A stretch of DNA of 64,000 nucleotides, from the NCBI GenBank assembly GCA_947179485.1, contig OX359250.1, positions 6,779,661 to 6,843,660 of the forward strand. The letters are read 5' to 3'. The stretch is from Allacma fusca (lineage: Eukaryota; Arthropoda; Collembola; Symphypleona; Sminthuridae). The position numbers and the translations under genes were made by a program. The notes beneath the pieces are model-generated. The model made no database searches, had not been told where the DNA came from, and saw only the letters and a program-made list of their open reading frames with translations. Below, piece by piece: positions 51,239-63,932 of the stretch; positions within the stretch are counted from its first letter, which is position 1, and every line of letters starts with the position of its first letter.

Positions 51239-52277
51239 TGATCGTGAAGGAAGAGAAGGCCACTTTAGCATGTCAAAGGAAGAGCAATGACTTCTCCTCT
51301 TGATTCCTACCTTGAACAATCTTTACGCTCATAATTTCTACTATGACTTCACCAATTTTCTCATGTATACAATCTCTACTTGGAACTTTCACGCTAGACT
51401 GAATGGGCAGACAGTCCCAGGAATTGCATGTACAATGTCTCCACCTGAGCACAAGTCATGCTTCTCAGCTTACTGTTTGACTCCTCTTTTTCTGTGATGA
51501 ACAGGTCCCTGTCCACCGGTATTTTTCCTTATTCGACTCTCCACCAGAGAGATTTTCACACGTGAGGGATTCTCTTAGGAAATATATATCCATTGCATTT
51601 GTCTACATAAGTTAAGTCAAATCAGGGGAAATACATTTTAAAAATTATGAATATTGTTTAGTAGCACACTCGTGCACTGAAACATTATGAGTCTGTTGTT
51701 AGGAAACTTCCTTTATTTACTTAACTCCATCCCGACAAAACCATAATCATTTAGTGTCATTAGAATACTTTGTATACTAAACGGGCTCCGTCCCATGTTT
51801 TTGTAGGAATGGGAGCTCCAAGCGTGGGACTCAATCTCATAGTGTGTAGTCAGATTTTGTAATTTGACAACGCTACATAAAATGGGATTTCTATTTGTCT
51901 ATGTACGGGTTTCCTCTTGTGAAATAATCTTGCGTGTATTATAACATACACAAAAAAAGCAACGTTTTTTTTTTGTTAGAGGTATCTATCTATATATGAA
52001 TGAAACAATTTTATCCTATGGAGTAAAACATGTATTTTTTTTTTGTTCCCTGGTAATAATTTCCACTAAAGCCTGTCTTACTTGCTGTAACCATCAACCC
52101 ACAGTATTCCCAAATGGAGCAAGAGTACGGAGACTTAATGAAAAAATAGTATTGGAAGTGATTCTATTTTATATCATAAGTAATGTCAGGCTCAGGAGTT
52201 ATAATAGTAAAAGCACGGACCATATTTCATGCTGACATGAAGAGACTCCCGAACAGACCAGGGTCTATGTTATATGC

Positions 52278-52321
52278 CTCTCTCTCTCGAGAGAGAGAGT
52301 GGATGTGTGTGTGTGTGTGTA
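52278..52321. repeat. CT/GA perfect palindrome followed by (GT)n
   Basis: A CT run switches to a GA run at 52288/52289 to form a 22-base perfect palindrome, followed by GTGGAT and a GT repeat. Confidence 0.9.
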
Positions 52322-52916
52322 TGAGTAGAAGAAAAACAAGAAAACATGAGACAGATTAAAAGCCCCGGTTTTTATGAACGTCTCTTCATCTCAGGGTTTC
52401 CAATGATGGCTGAGAACATTGGGAAGGTAGGAGAGAGCCCCAGTGCAGAGATACATACATAGTACATACAAGGTAGTGAGAAGGTACCAGACCCCGGTAC
52501 AACTTATGACGGTAGTGTGTACAAGACCTGCAACATAAACTATAGATGAGTCCATTCTGAGTCAAATGAAAGGGAAATTATTAAATGTAGGGCCTCCTAA
52601 TGACAGCCCGCGGCAAAATCCGTTTTATACTTGTACCATTCGGAAAGTTGACTATCTTCCTTGGGTATCTGGTGAAGTGTTTTTCTTTCCCAGCCTCTCA
52701 GTATTTCCTAGGTTTCCAGTGTGTTAGCAATTTATAGGATAGCACTAGGGAATTATTATGTGAGCCATTGGATTATGTCATGCATAAGTAGGGACCTGCA
52801 GTTACACTACATTCCAGGTTACAGCAGTCATAGTAGTACATGAGTCTCAACTGGTTCACAAGAGTGAGAAGCTACATACATGCAAAGTTCCTAAAAGTTG
52901 CTCGTCCACTACTTAC

Positions 52917-52947
52917 CATTTGACTGTGTACGCTTTGACTTACTTGA
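52917..52947 (-). CDS. Possible 31-base microexon
   Basis: On the minus strand a near-ideal acceptor (GTCTTCTCTCCCAG, ending 52948) and a consensus donor (AAATG|GTAAGT) enclose 31 bases. Two frames are open: SSKSKRTQSN (phase 0 in, 1 out) and QVSQSVHSQM (phase 2 in, 0 out). The splice sites are good but there is too little coding sequence to decide, and it has no established partners. Confidence 0.2.
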
Positions 52948-54597
52948 CTGGGAGAGAAGACTTACAAATAGGAAGATAATAATGCTGAATAGGAAATCAA
53001 AAGCACCGTGCTTACAGGGTGAGATAAAGACCTGGCTTGTTTATTATTATTACATTTACATGCATTGATCCATGAACGCCATGAGAACATCAATATTTAT
53101 AATGCATTAATATAACATTTGCGCCCCATGCGATTATTTACGATACTCTTTCCCCACACTCCCTCCAAATATCCCTGAAAATATCCCGTCCACATAAATA
53201 CTATTTGTTATTGTTCACTCGACCAGAGGATTTTTAGTAATTGTAAAATCCAGTGCCTGGGCTGGGATGAGATTCGTAATCTGTATTTTTAAAGAGATAT
53301 TTCAGTATACTAATCCTACACAGGCACTGTAGGAATGAATGGAATTACGACATGACCTTTGACTCCGACTGCTCCATTCCTCTGTGACTGCTCTGGTTTA
53401 CTGAAAATAACTGCCTTCTTTTTTTAGAGCAGGGTTTAAAACAGTCGCTGCAGGCTGTAGCTTGTTCCAGTTCTTGTTAAAATATTGGAAAGGCTGTATT
53501 TCCTCGTAGAGTCCTCCAAATATGGGGAATTCAATTGAAAGCATGTTACTTCATCAAATAAATTAGAGACAGAAGTGATACAAGCCAAAGATGCATTTTT
53601 ATTGACGAATTTCCAATCCCAGCCTCTCTCTCTCTTTATTTGGAACAAGGTACACAAAAAAAAGGAGTTCTGTCGTATTTCTAAGGTTTCCCTTGACAGA
53701 ACCAGTACATAGCCCAATACCCATAGAGATAGATACTTGAGAGAAGTAAATCTCGTCACCCACTCCGTGTCATTGTAAAAGCAAATAATGTGTCGTAGAA
53801 ATTCTAATGCGCATACACAAGTAAGTCACTTGCTGCTGGTGCTTCCAGTGCAGATGGACAGATTTTTTTTTTAGGTACACTCTGGAATTGTGCCAATTAT
53901 TTTGCCTCATAATTTAGTTCCATAAATAAGATGATTAAATAGTGAATGCTGATGATCTCACATCTGACCACGTGATCATTTGTGGTGTGTACAGAATTTT
54001 TTCTTTAGACTTGAACTAAAAAATCCATAGGACATGGCTTATGTATTCAGAATCAAAGGGGTGTGATTAGTGTCATGTGTAGCATCAAGCAGGGCTGATA
54101 GGATTAAATGCTATGTACACGTAGAGGAGATCTTCGGAGTGACGAAGGGAACGACATTAATTTACAAGAGATTATGTCCATTTCGTTTACTTTGGACACT
54201 CCTTCTTAATTTCATTTCCTTGAGAAATTCCGCATTTAACCATCACAACAAGAACGCCTCATCTCTCTCTCTCTCTCTTGGAAATTACTACAGAGAATGA
54301 AATAACCCTTGAACCCCTGTAAGATTTGGGAGTAGGGATTTTAGCAAAAGAGATGACATAATTGCAAATAGGAATTGCACTGCCGTTCCTTATTATTCCT
54401 ACTTGCACACTCCAGACAAGGTTGTCTTGTCCATTTTCTCAAGTACAACACACGTATACTCCTCCGGACTAGATTAAACAATTACCATAAGTATTGTTCT
54501 TGATGCCTACACACATACACACTCACGGAGCTTCATAGGACCTGATGCCGTGGTGCCATCAGTCTTGGAGGCTTTCATCAGACTGAGCGAGCATTCA

Positions 54598-54620
54598 TAT
54601 CTTGAGTATATCTCAAGATA
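54598..54620. repeat. Inverted repeat, 9-base arms
   Basis: TATCTTGAG and CTCAAGATA flank a 5-base spacer TATAT. Confidence 0.9.
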
Positions 54621-57000
54621 AAATGTCTAAAAACGTAGGGATGAGTTAGCAGATGGAAATAATATCACATTTAAGTATCTATGATGGATCTCTAACGGAA
54701 CCCACCTGGTGAAAAATTAATGACACTTGCCATTCAGCATTTTATGGCAGACTCCAACCAGGGCATTTATCACTTTTCCAAGGAAACCTGAGAACATGCA
54801 TCATCATCATTATTCCTAAGACTAGTCTTACTGAAACACTGCCACGATTCCACAATCAAACTCAAACCCACTCCTTAACCCATCCTCACTCTAGAATTAT
54901 TTCTAGAGGGCCTGTTCAAATACTACAATATTTAATTTCTGTTAGAAAACTACAGATTCCATTGTTATTTACGTAGGATCTACAGTCAGAAAAGATCATA
55001 AGTCTTGTTGAGTAAATATTAAGAATGACAATGGAGTTTTGTAGATGCATGGTAGAGTGATTGTAACTCATCCCTGAAAGGATTACAAGACATTTTTCAT
55101 TTTCCGTCCCCAACAGACGTGACAGGGCTGCTCCTGTATGTTCTGCAGTGCATTTTAATTCTATGGATATGCTAAATCCTGTACTAATACAAAATTTATA
55201 CGATCCTATGCTAATACAAAAAAAAAAATGAACACAATAATATGCTAATTCCAATTGAATACTATGCTCGTACAATGGTAACTACACTCACTTAATGTAT
55301 CTTTGCCTATATTGGAAGGCACCGTCGCACCAAACACGACTGCATTGTCAGCAGAAAATTGCAAAATAAGCTTTGCACATGTCCTACGTGATTTCCGAAC
55401 AAGTCTAGTACAATGTGCTCAGACTAGGGATATTTTCTACAAGCTCAGCGATATCATAGGTATCTACAGAAAATTGATCTCTTTCCATTTTCACCAGAGA
55501 CCAATGCCTAAGATACGGATCGTTCAGTCCGTCATAAGTATATCATAAACAGTGATTGTACGGAAAGGACATAATTATTACAGCCAATATGAATTTCCAG
55601 GAGGCCCTTATGTAGCTCAGACATTTTCATTAAATCGATGACATTTGAATGGAGACATTCCTCCTGAGTCTGTTGGTATAGTGTCATGTGGAGTGAGGAG
55701 GATAAGGAAAAAAAAGGTGTAGATGTGAGACAATGCTAGAAAGCAGGTGGGTCTACCCCTCGCGGGTTGTCATTGCAATTCCCCCATTTTTGTCTGTATC
55801 ATCATGTTTTTCTCCCCTGCCTCCATTCCTTTATGTTCCGTCACCCTTTTTGGAGTTGCTAAGAGAATGTTTTGCATTCAAGGAATTACAGTTGAAGTGT
55901 TTATCAGGGGAATGAACAAGAGATGCAAAAAAAAAATTTTTTTTGGAGGGAAGGTAGGTGACTAGGGGAATGTAGTACATTCTACAATGTAAACTCTACA
56001 GTATAGAAGGGAGTTAAATAACCCACAATATTTTTTCTTATATTCCCTTATTTCATATCTCTGACCAGCACCAAAGGGTTTATTATGCAAATAAGTTTAT
56101 TCTAAGCTGTCAGTGGGAGAACCAGGCAGGGATAAAGTGAAGGAAGCAAAAATATATTACAGACCAGATTCAAATGCGAAGTGCGTTGTGTTCTATGATC
56201 CACTACAACTCTGGGTGGTTGAGGGCAAGGACACAGGTTGTATACGTGAACAAGCCAAGGGTCCCTGCAGGGTTACGTAGCTTTGTTAAACAAGCCTTTG
56301 AAAGATGCCAGATAGTAAGTATAAAAAAAAACTTGATGCATGTATGATGCATTACATTGAAAGAGATGAGATTGAGAACTCTTGAGCATGATGGAGGGGC
56401 ATGTAAACTGGGGTCTCCTGGAAGGGTGTGATCTGTGAAGAAATGTGTGTGTGTGTGCGTGCGTGGAAGGGCTGTGTATAGTCAATCTTAATGCGTTCAA
56501 TGGAGGATGAATCAGATGTAAGTATACTTATTTATTCGTATAGTCCGTATGGTCCGGAGGTGCGACAAATGACTCATAACTCGGTAATCTAATGCTATCG
56601 TGTAGTGCATGTAATAATCTACTCCGTGACAAGAATGCATTTCCAGCTGGTTTTGAGGGTAAAGGACATTTCGGCATTGGTATGTTTTAATAAATCGTCT
56701 ATCTTAATCTCTTCTCCGAACGACACCAACTTTCTGCATTCCGCCTCTCACTCAAGTTAAAACACTGGGCTTATATGGTGCATATGCCTTGAGAGCTCCA
56801 AGTCTCATATGTGTGTTTGACGGAATGCTCAGTCAGATAATATTCCTTGCGGCATTCTTCAAAAGATATTAAGGATATAACTGAAAGCTGGAAATGTCTT
56901 GAATCTCTCCCTAATTTCCGTATATTTTTGCGGTTAGTAAAGTTTTATAGACTCTAATTTCTTTCCAGTGAGTAATCCGACAAAATGTGTTATTATACTT

Positions 57001-57027
57001 CCCCCCCCCCTCCCTCCCTCCCTCCCT
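57001..57027. repeat. C10 run plus (TCCC)4
   Basis: Ten C followed by four TCCC units, a pure pyrimidine tract of 27 bases. Confidence 0.93.
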
Positions 57028-59632
57028 ATACAGCAAATATTCATTTGGTTTAACGGAATTGGATGAGAAAGCTAATATTTATTTACTTGATGTGGTTTAC
57101 TGGTTTACTGAGCCAAAGGGGATTTTCAAGGGTCAATTAATCCTAATGGAACTGTCCGTTTTAGGATGTTGTACATGTGAGGGCTCGTATGGAGGTAATT
57201 ATGGAATGAAATTGTGATTTGCTTAGCAATGTCCATGCCTTGTACGCCTATCTTGTGCTAACCATGGGACCCACAGTCGCACACAGATCTGCACACAGGA
57301 GTACAGGGATATCTGTTTTGATTGATGACGATGATAGCTTAATCTGAATACAGCAATCGTCCTCGTGTACTTTTCAATTAGGCTTCTATCATGCGAGCGT
57401 CATTTGTATCGAGCAACTTGATTCCCTTCTCTGTGTGGCCGCAAATGACGAATGATAAATTTGTAGTTAGGACGCTAATTAATTTGCCCTTTTACAGAGG
57501 CTAAGGGCTAATTATTCTTTATGACAGAGCTGCATTTGATACATTGAGGGCACAAATGCGACATCCATATTGACTTGGCATTTGTTAGAGACTTTGTCAC
57601 TTTTCAATGGAGCCTGGTATCAGTCATGCAATATTTTTCAGCCAATAAAACTTTTCAATGTGGTAATTTTTCCCAATGCCATTTTCAGCTTTGAATCCAA
57701 CTTGAATTTCGTGATTGCTATCCTTCCTTATTTTCCTGACGTTTTTACACTTAATTTTAACTGTGAACAAGTATGGTGCTAAAAGTTTTTGGTACTGTCA
57801 TTAAAACAAATATTCTTTATTAAATATAAATTTCATATTAGCTGAAACATACTGGATTCGGCTTATTACCAGAATTTCCTGGTTTGAGGAAAGAGTTCAC
57901 AATTGTCATGTGATTTAATTAAAAGTTTCTACGACTCTTGCTAATGTCATTTGCAAGACTTCAAGTTACAAGAGTCATAAATTTAATTTAATATCCCAAA
58001 CTCGGAACTTTGACAGTGCCAATCCTCAAAGTTCAAGTAATTTGTAAAGTGAGAATGTTAACACAAGGTCTTAATTCCAGTTAACTTGAACTGTATAATA
58101 AATTGTTGGTTGCATTACCAAGAATGCATACAAGGTTAATTACATCATTGGGATGATGTAGGATTCAGAGAATGTAAATGTTTCTCGGGAAAAGGATATC
58201 ATGACTTGTAAATATGACGAGGGTGATTTAATGGGTGAAGCCTATCGTAAGTACCTCGACTCTTTATCATGTCTTTAGTGTGGATAGCTTAAAAAGATCA
58301 CAAAGGTGACGAAAGACTAAAAAAGAAAGTAGTATTAAAAAAATCCACGAAGTATTCCTGCATACTAAACAGCTAAGTTTTTATGTAGGAGAATTTCCCA
58401 ACTCCGAGAATTTGGTGGTTAATTGGAATGTGGAGGGTAGGTCCACGGAAAGGATAGATTGTTAGCACTTTGTTAGGAACATTTAAAGTTTGAAGCCATA
58501 GGTAAATTTATATGTAAGTTTGGTTGGATCAGACTGATTGCGTTCCCTCCCATCAACCTATAACTCATCCCCGGATCTTGCCAGTAAGTACACACATGAC
58601 AGGAGTAAGACAATCTTTGAATTTGGGAAGGATCAAGCGTGAGATTCAAACCTGAGCCAAAAAGACTCGTTCAAAAAGCTTTAACCTTCTTTTCTTGAAT
58701 GCACTTGCGTGGTTCATACATATAAAAGGAAGAAAAAAAAACTTGGGGAATAAACTTGATCCTTTTGCATTTTCGGTCTCTTGTTCTTTGCATATATGAT
58801 GCACTATTGAGTTTTCCGACTGCAAGGTCTTTTGCAATGTACGCTCCTATACTCACAGGGATTTGAGACGTTGTGAGCAATAGTTGGTGTCTTTAACTAG
58901 TTCAAACGCTGCATTAAATCTAACTTCAAGTTTGGTTTTCTCCTGACATTTTAATTCCAGATGTGACTTAATTTAATGGCGTAATTAGGACCGTAGTTGC
59001 CAAAAATAAATGTAACCTTTACTGAAACTAGACCAGTTTGCACGTTCAAAGACTCCCTCAGTTGAAGCATAAAGGATGAGTTGAGGCCGAACATTTTGCA
59101 ATTACCCAGAGAGCGCCAGTCTGATTGCATTGTGTTCGATATGAAAAGGGCTAATCTTTCATAACCTTATCACTGGACTAGTTACCATCTGATGTTAGCC
59201 TACTGTAGTTGGCCAAACGGAGGAAATCTACTCGGGAAAAAGTGGCTTAGCACATTTACAATGTCCGGGGGATAGTTACATAATTAGAGAGATGATAATG
59301 GACAGAGTGGCTGCATGAGTAGCCTTCTGAGGATAATGCATGTGCAAACACATTTTGCGAGTTCAATCTTTTATTACAGAGAGTGAAGCACACACACACA
59401 CGCTAATGCCAACAAGTGTTGTCAAGTGGTTATTATGCTCTCTGGGGATAAATATTTTTCTAATATAATACTTAACCCCAAAATGTGTACACTTTGTAGC
59501 TTGAGAGATTGCTAATGGAATGACTGCTCACTTTTCATTCTCCAACCTGTGGTTACATTCACAATTGACAACAGACAGGTTTCCTGTGAACTGCCTCGTC
59601 TTGTGGTGACAGATCGCGAGGGTAAAGAGAGG

Positions 59633-59634
<2 letters not shown>

Positions 59635-59672
<38 letters not shown>
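59635..59672. repeat. (AG)n microsatellite
   Basis: About 19 AG units. Confidence 0.93.
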
Positions 59673-59675
<3 letters not shown>

Positions 59676-60065
59676 AAATCTGAAGGAGCATGCGAGAGTA
59701 TTGTTGTTATAGAGGTGGGATGGTCTGACAAGGATGATGAGGATCAGCGAAATTATTCATAGTGTGTATAGTTTCCCGAGCCCACCACCATGTTCCATGT
59801 AGGTGAGTTTAGTGAAACTTGAGACTGAAAAGGCGCGGAGGAACCAATGCATATAGGACAGAGAGCAGAGAGAATGGGTACCTCTTCTTCTTAACTTGCT
59901 GGTTCTGATGCTGGTCTGTGTGGGGATGAACATATTATATACGTGAGTCTACCAGGCACCACGGAGCTGGTGTGAGAGTTACTGTTCTCGTAGATATATG
60001 TACAGTGTGTGCAAGTTGGAAAGTTTAAGTGAAGTAATAATAAATTCCTGTGTAACCAAGGTCAC

Positions 60066-60240
60066 CTGAGAGCTCAGAATAGTCTGTTGCTGGCTCCTCT
60101 CTTGGAGCTTCGTTGTTTCCTTCATCACTTTCAGTCGCGATCTTAGTTCTAGCAGATTCAACATTTTTACTCGTTTCGTCCGCTAGAATCTCCGACGTTA
60201 TTGAGAGTCTACCCCCCATTAGCGTCACAAACAAGTACAT
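60066..60240 (-). CDS. Acidic exon on the minus strand
   Basis: On the minus strand an ATG at 60240 with A at -3 starts 58 codons plus one base, ending at a CTCTCAG|GTGACC donor (phase 1). The product begins MYLFVTLMGGRLSITSEILA, a weakly hydrophobic start that could be a marginal signal sequence. It continues as an acidic, polar stretch: DETSKNVESARTKIATESDE, GNNEAPREEPATDYSELS. Alternatively it is an internal exon using the acceptor TTGTGGGAACTGTACAG, beginning at 60255; an in-frame TAG at 60283-60285 bounds the frame upstream. The antisense frames lack this composition. CpGs are concentrated here relative to the flanks. No family recognised, and the following exon was not found. Confidence 0.5.
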
Positions 60241-60366
60241 CCTCCTTGTCCCACTGTACAGTTCCCACAAGAACAAGAAACACTAATAAGACTTAAGTAG
60301 TAAAGGGCTGACAGTATTAAAGAGTATGTGTTCCAGGATTTTTTAATTCTCGTTATTTGCACAGAA

Positions 60367-60369
<3 letters not shown>

Positions 60370-60404
<35 letters not shown>

Positions 60405-60405
60405 T
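60370..60405. repeat. (GA)n microsatellite with G tract
   Basis: GA repeat ending in a seven-base G run. It lies just upstream (minus strand) of the candidate exon at 60066-60240. Confidence 0.93.
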
Positions 60406-61818
60406 GAGCTGGTGTACATACTAGGAGCATATCTGAGAATATAGAAGAGCCCAGTATTCAGTGTCCAGATGTTCTCGTTAATTAGACTAGCTAAGAGAGA
60501 ATATGTGTGTTGAGGAAGTCTTGGGAGATATAGGAACGTAAGCGCATAGGCTCCGGCCTAAGTTGGAAGTAGGAGAGAAGCTGCAAACAGTGAATTAAAT
60601 AAAGTCCCTTCCATTTCCAAATTAATGTTAGAGAGTTGTTTGCGTGTGGAGCATATTTTAGAAAAAAAACATTGAAAAGCTTGGAAGTGAGCTCAAATAT
60701 AGGAAAAAGGGAGGACAGTGGGTTTAGAAAAGAGGATTATATCTTGGAGTCAACTCCGAGTCAACTCGCGGGATTCCTCCGTATACAAAAACTATATACC
60801 CTTCCAAAAGTAGGAACTGGTGCTGGAGGAAGAATTCGGGGGACTCTTGCTCCTAGCTCTCAGTTCTGTTTTCTGTTCACATCACACATTATATCACATC
60901 CCATTATCTAGCCTTTACTTTTTGGCACTGGGTGATTTCCAAGTACATTCTTTTTACTCCTCTCATCTCTCTCTCTCTCTCTGGCCATAGGGATTTTTTT
61001 CTTCAGTGCATGTTACATCTCTGTTTCACCCGACACTCCTCAGCTGCCACTACTACTTCTATCATAGGGAACACCTCATGTTCAATGTTGTAGTAGTCAG
61101 GAGTGAGAAACCGTTCACGAGAGACTGCAGATCTTACCAGACGCTCAGTAATATTCTCTCTTCCCCCTTTGTTAGCCACCACAATTAATTCCTCATTTCT
61201 ATTCAGACACCATTAGCCTGCCGTTGATGAGACACTCATTAGGAGTCCTTTGATTTGAAATGCATTAGAGAGTGCACTGCATTTGAAACAAAGTCACACA
61301 CAAACCTGAGAACATCTCGGTCCACGAGTTCAGTAGGAGCTGGAAAAAATAAACAACTTGGAAATTAGTAGTTTTATCGCATTTCAAATAACGTGAGAAA
61401 GTAAAAGGCTCGACGTGAGGAGCTTCAGTCAGCTCCCTCAGTTTGTACAGGTTTCGTCACCCATCGGAAGTTATAGAGTAAGGAGTAGAGCTGCCGCGGA
61501 GGAAATCCGGACTTATCTTGTGTGAGAAGTGAAATTGTTGATTTTTATGGTGTAAACTGTGTATAATAAAGTCTGTCGGATCCATAACCATAAAATTTTG
61601 TGATTCTCTTCGTATTTCTCTTGTATGTACGTCACGTGGGCTTCCATCAGTGTTCTCACTATTTGTGTGCTCAAGTTAGTGCACATTTTGGACTGTTGAA
61701 TCAACTCCTACAGTTGTTTCGTTGGATACATGACAAAAACTCGTGCTTAAAAATTATAAGCTGTAGCCAAATAGTACTTGTATAGATATTATATAGCAGG
61801 GACCGTGAACCAGCTGAA

Positions 61819-61834
61819 AAGAGAGAGAGAGAGA
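61819..61834. repeat. (GA)n microsatellite
   Basis: About eight GA units. Confidence 0.85.
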
Positions 61835-62432
61835 GTTATGCTATAAAAGTATTTTCCATTTCGTCTTTTATCTCCCTTCTGAATTTATGAGGATTTCAGG
61901 GTGTTAGTTTTCAAATAAAAGTCCGTGGAGGTATACAACTTGGTCATTTAATTTGGACTACTCATATTGTAGTTTCCAGGCTTCACCTGTAGAATTCAGT
62001 TGTGTCGTTGCATTCACATTGTAAGCACGGTATTGAGGGACTGTAGTAAGGTAGCAAAGCAGCTCTGATTGTTACTACCATTTCAATTACGTGCTTACGA
62101 TCCCTTCAAAATTGTGAGGCTCGAGGAGCATTTAGTAGAAGTCAAACGACAAGGGCTTTAATCTCGCCTCACTTAACTTAGATGCACAGAGTTAAAACAA
62201 GTTAGGGAACAGTTGTTGGGAGGGAATTAATTAAATTGACACGTTTCATTAAATTTTCCTATAGGTGTCATACAGAGTTGAGCAGTTAAGCTGACGTAAG
62301 TACATACTTGGGGTGTTGGGTAACGTGGAAATTGGTTGTTGGAGGAAAACATATAACCAAGTCCAAGTTGTTGTCATACCAGTTGCCTTATCTAGTCTGA
62401 AACAACATCTTGCTTTCCTTCCAGTTGATCTG

Positions 62433-62475
62433 TCTCTCTCTCTCTCTCTCTCCATCTCTCCATCTCTCTCTCTCT
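62433..62475. repeat. (TC)n microsatellite, interrupted
   Basis: Two CT blocks separated by CCATCTCTCCA. Confidence 0.9.
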
Positions 62476-63911
62476 ATCTGTGAAAATCTGCATTACAGAG
62501 ACACAAGCCTATGCACATGTACGGTTATAAAGTGGAGTGAATGAGTGAAATTGAAAGTTGACCCACATCCTTGAGGATTTACGCTGGTGTTGTTGTTGGT
62601 GTATGTGCAACGTCATGAGGACTACTACTACAACACATAGTCAAATATATCCATTCTACAAAGTTGAGAACCTCAGTAAGTTGGCGTAAGCCTGGCGGTA
62701 TTCCGCCTGCAATGTGGTTACAGCACACTTGCATTCATGGATAGCTATCAAAGCTCAAATGTACAACAAGTTCGTGGAGAGTTCCCAGCACTGTGTCTTT
62801 TCTGCACTCTCGTAAATCCCAAGCAGATGATTAGTTAAATTGAACTGAATTGAAGGATATTGCAAGACCAGGAACGAAACCCCTGCTCCTGTTACTAAAT
62901 CTTCATTGACTTTAACTTGGAAACTTTTTTAATACCGGCAAAGGGTCTTTGACGGAATTCCTCTAAATAATATTAAATTACCTTGGGAGTTTTATTTTCA
63001 AAGAGCTTCTTCGTAAATTGACGGAGGAATTCCTACTGACTGATTGTGACTTGCTCCGTGACGTTGATTCTCTGTATAGGATCAAAAGGGAAACGTATTG
63101 TTCAAAGTGAGGACAATTTTTGAGGTCCCTACCGCAGACCAGAGACTTGTGCACTGTAAAAAGAGTTCTAGGCATTGGTTTCTTTGAGATTGGCTCCCTG
63201 ATACCTCTTCAACCTGAAGCAAAAACTACACCCCTCCCTTTCTATATATCTATACATATAATTACAAATACAAGAGTGTGGTTCAAGGGATAATGCCAAA
63301 ATGCAATGACCAGCTGAGGTGATAGTGCTCCATTGCGGTAGTGTTAATTCTGTGGAAAACTCTCTATTACTCTGATTATTCGACAGAATTTATTTTTATA
63401 CACGAAAACAATTTGGAAAGTTGGAGTTGGACGTATACTCTCATTGTATCCCTGTCGTATCACCGTCAGCCCCAACTGATCATACAGATATAGACAGTGG
63501 AGTGAAATTCGAACTCTGAGTGCATGTGGGAACACACATCGTTATTGTAATTTAGTAACGTAACATAAAAATAAGCCGGCGGATATTGTCATTGGGAAAT
63601 CAGACGACCAAAGTTGAAAGTTGAATGGAAATAGGTGAACATTTCCACCCCAGTCCGACGATTGTTGTCGATAGGTAAATCTCTCTATACATAGTACTTT
63701 TAGAAATGGTCCAATTGTGAAACTTTGATATACTTTTCTCCTCTGTAGCTCTCCATTCAGCCACATATATATGTAGATAGATGATGGAGGAATGTGTGTG
63801 CATGCACAAAAGATTTTTAGCACTCTGTCGCTTGGAACTGTATGAAAGGAAATTGAGAAATGGATGAGCGTCTGCGTGTGCATTTGGATTTCCTCTTTCC
63901 ACTATTTTTTT

Positions 63912-63932
63912 TCTCTCTCTCTCTCTCTCTCT
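63912..63932. repeat. (TC)n microsatellite
   Basis: About ten TC units. Confidence 0.92.

Larger units (their letters stand above)
43000..60065. other. Long stretch with only weak exon candidates
   Basis: About 17 kb in which the only candidates I list are at 48375-48512 (+) and 52917-52947 (-). It contains GA/CT and CA repeats, a C10 plus TCCC repeat (57001-57027), and perfect palindromes at 49912-49929, 52278-52299 and 54598-54620. Frames such as 45343-45720 and 54916-55275 are open but have no coding character I would defend. Confidence 0.45.

Noticed and set aside
59541-59610. Minus-strand segment ending GAAAA|GTGAGC as a continuation of the 60066 exon
   Set aside because: Two reading frames look equally protein-like depending on which AG is used, so no frame can be chosen.
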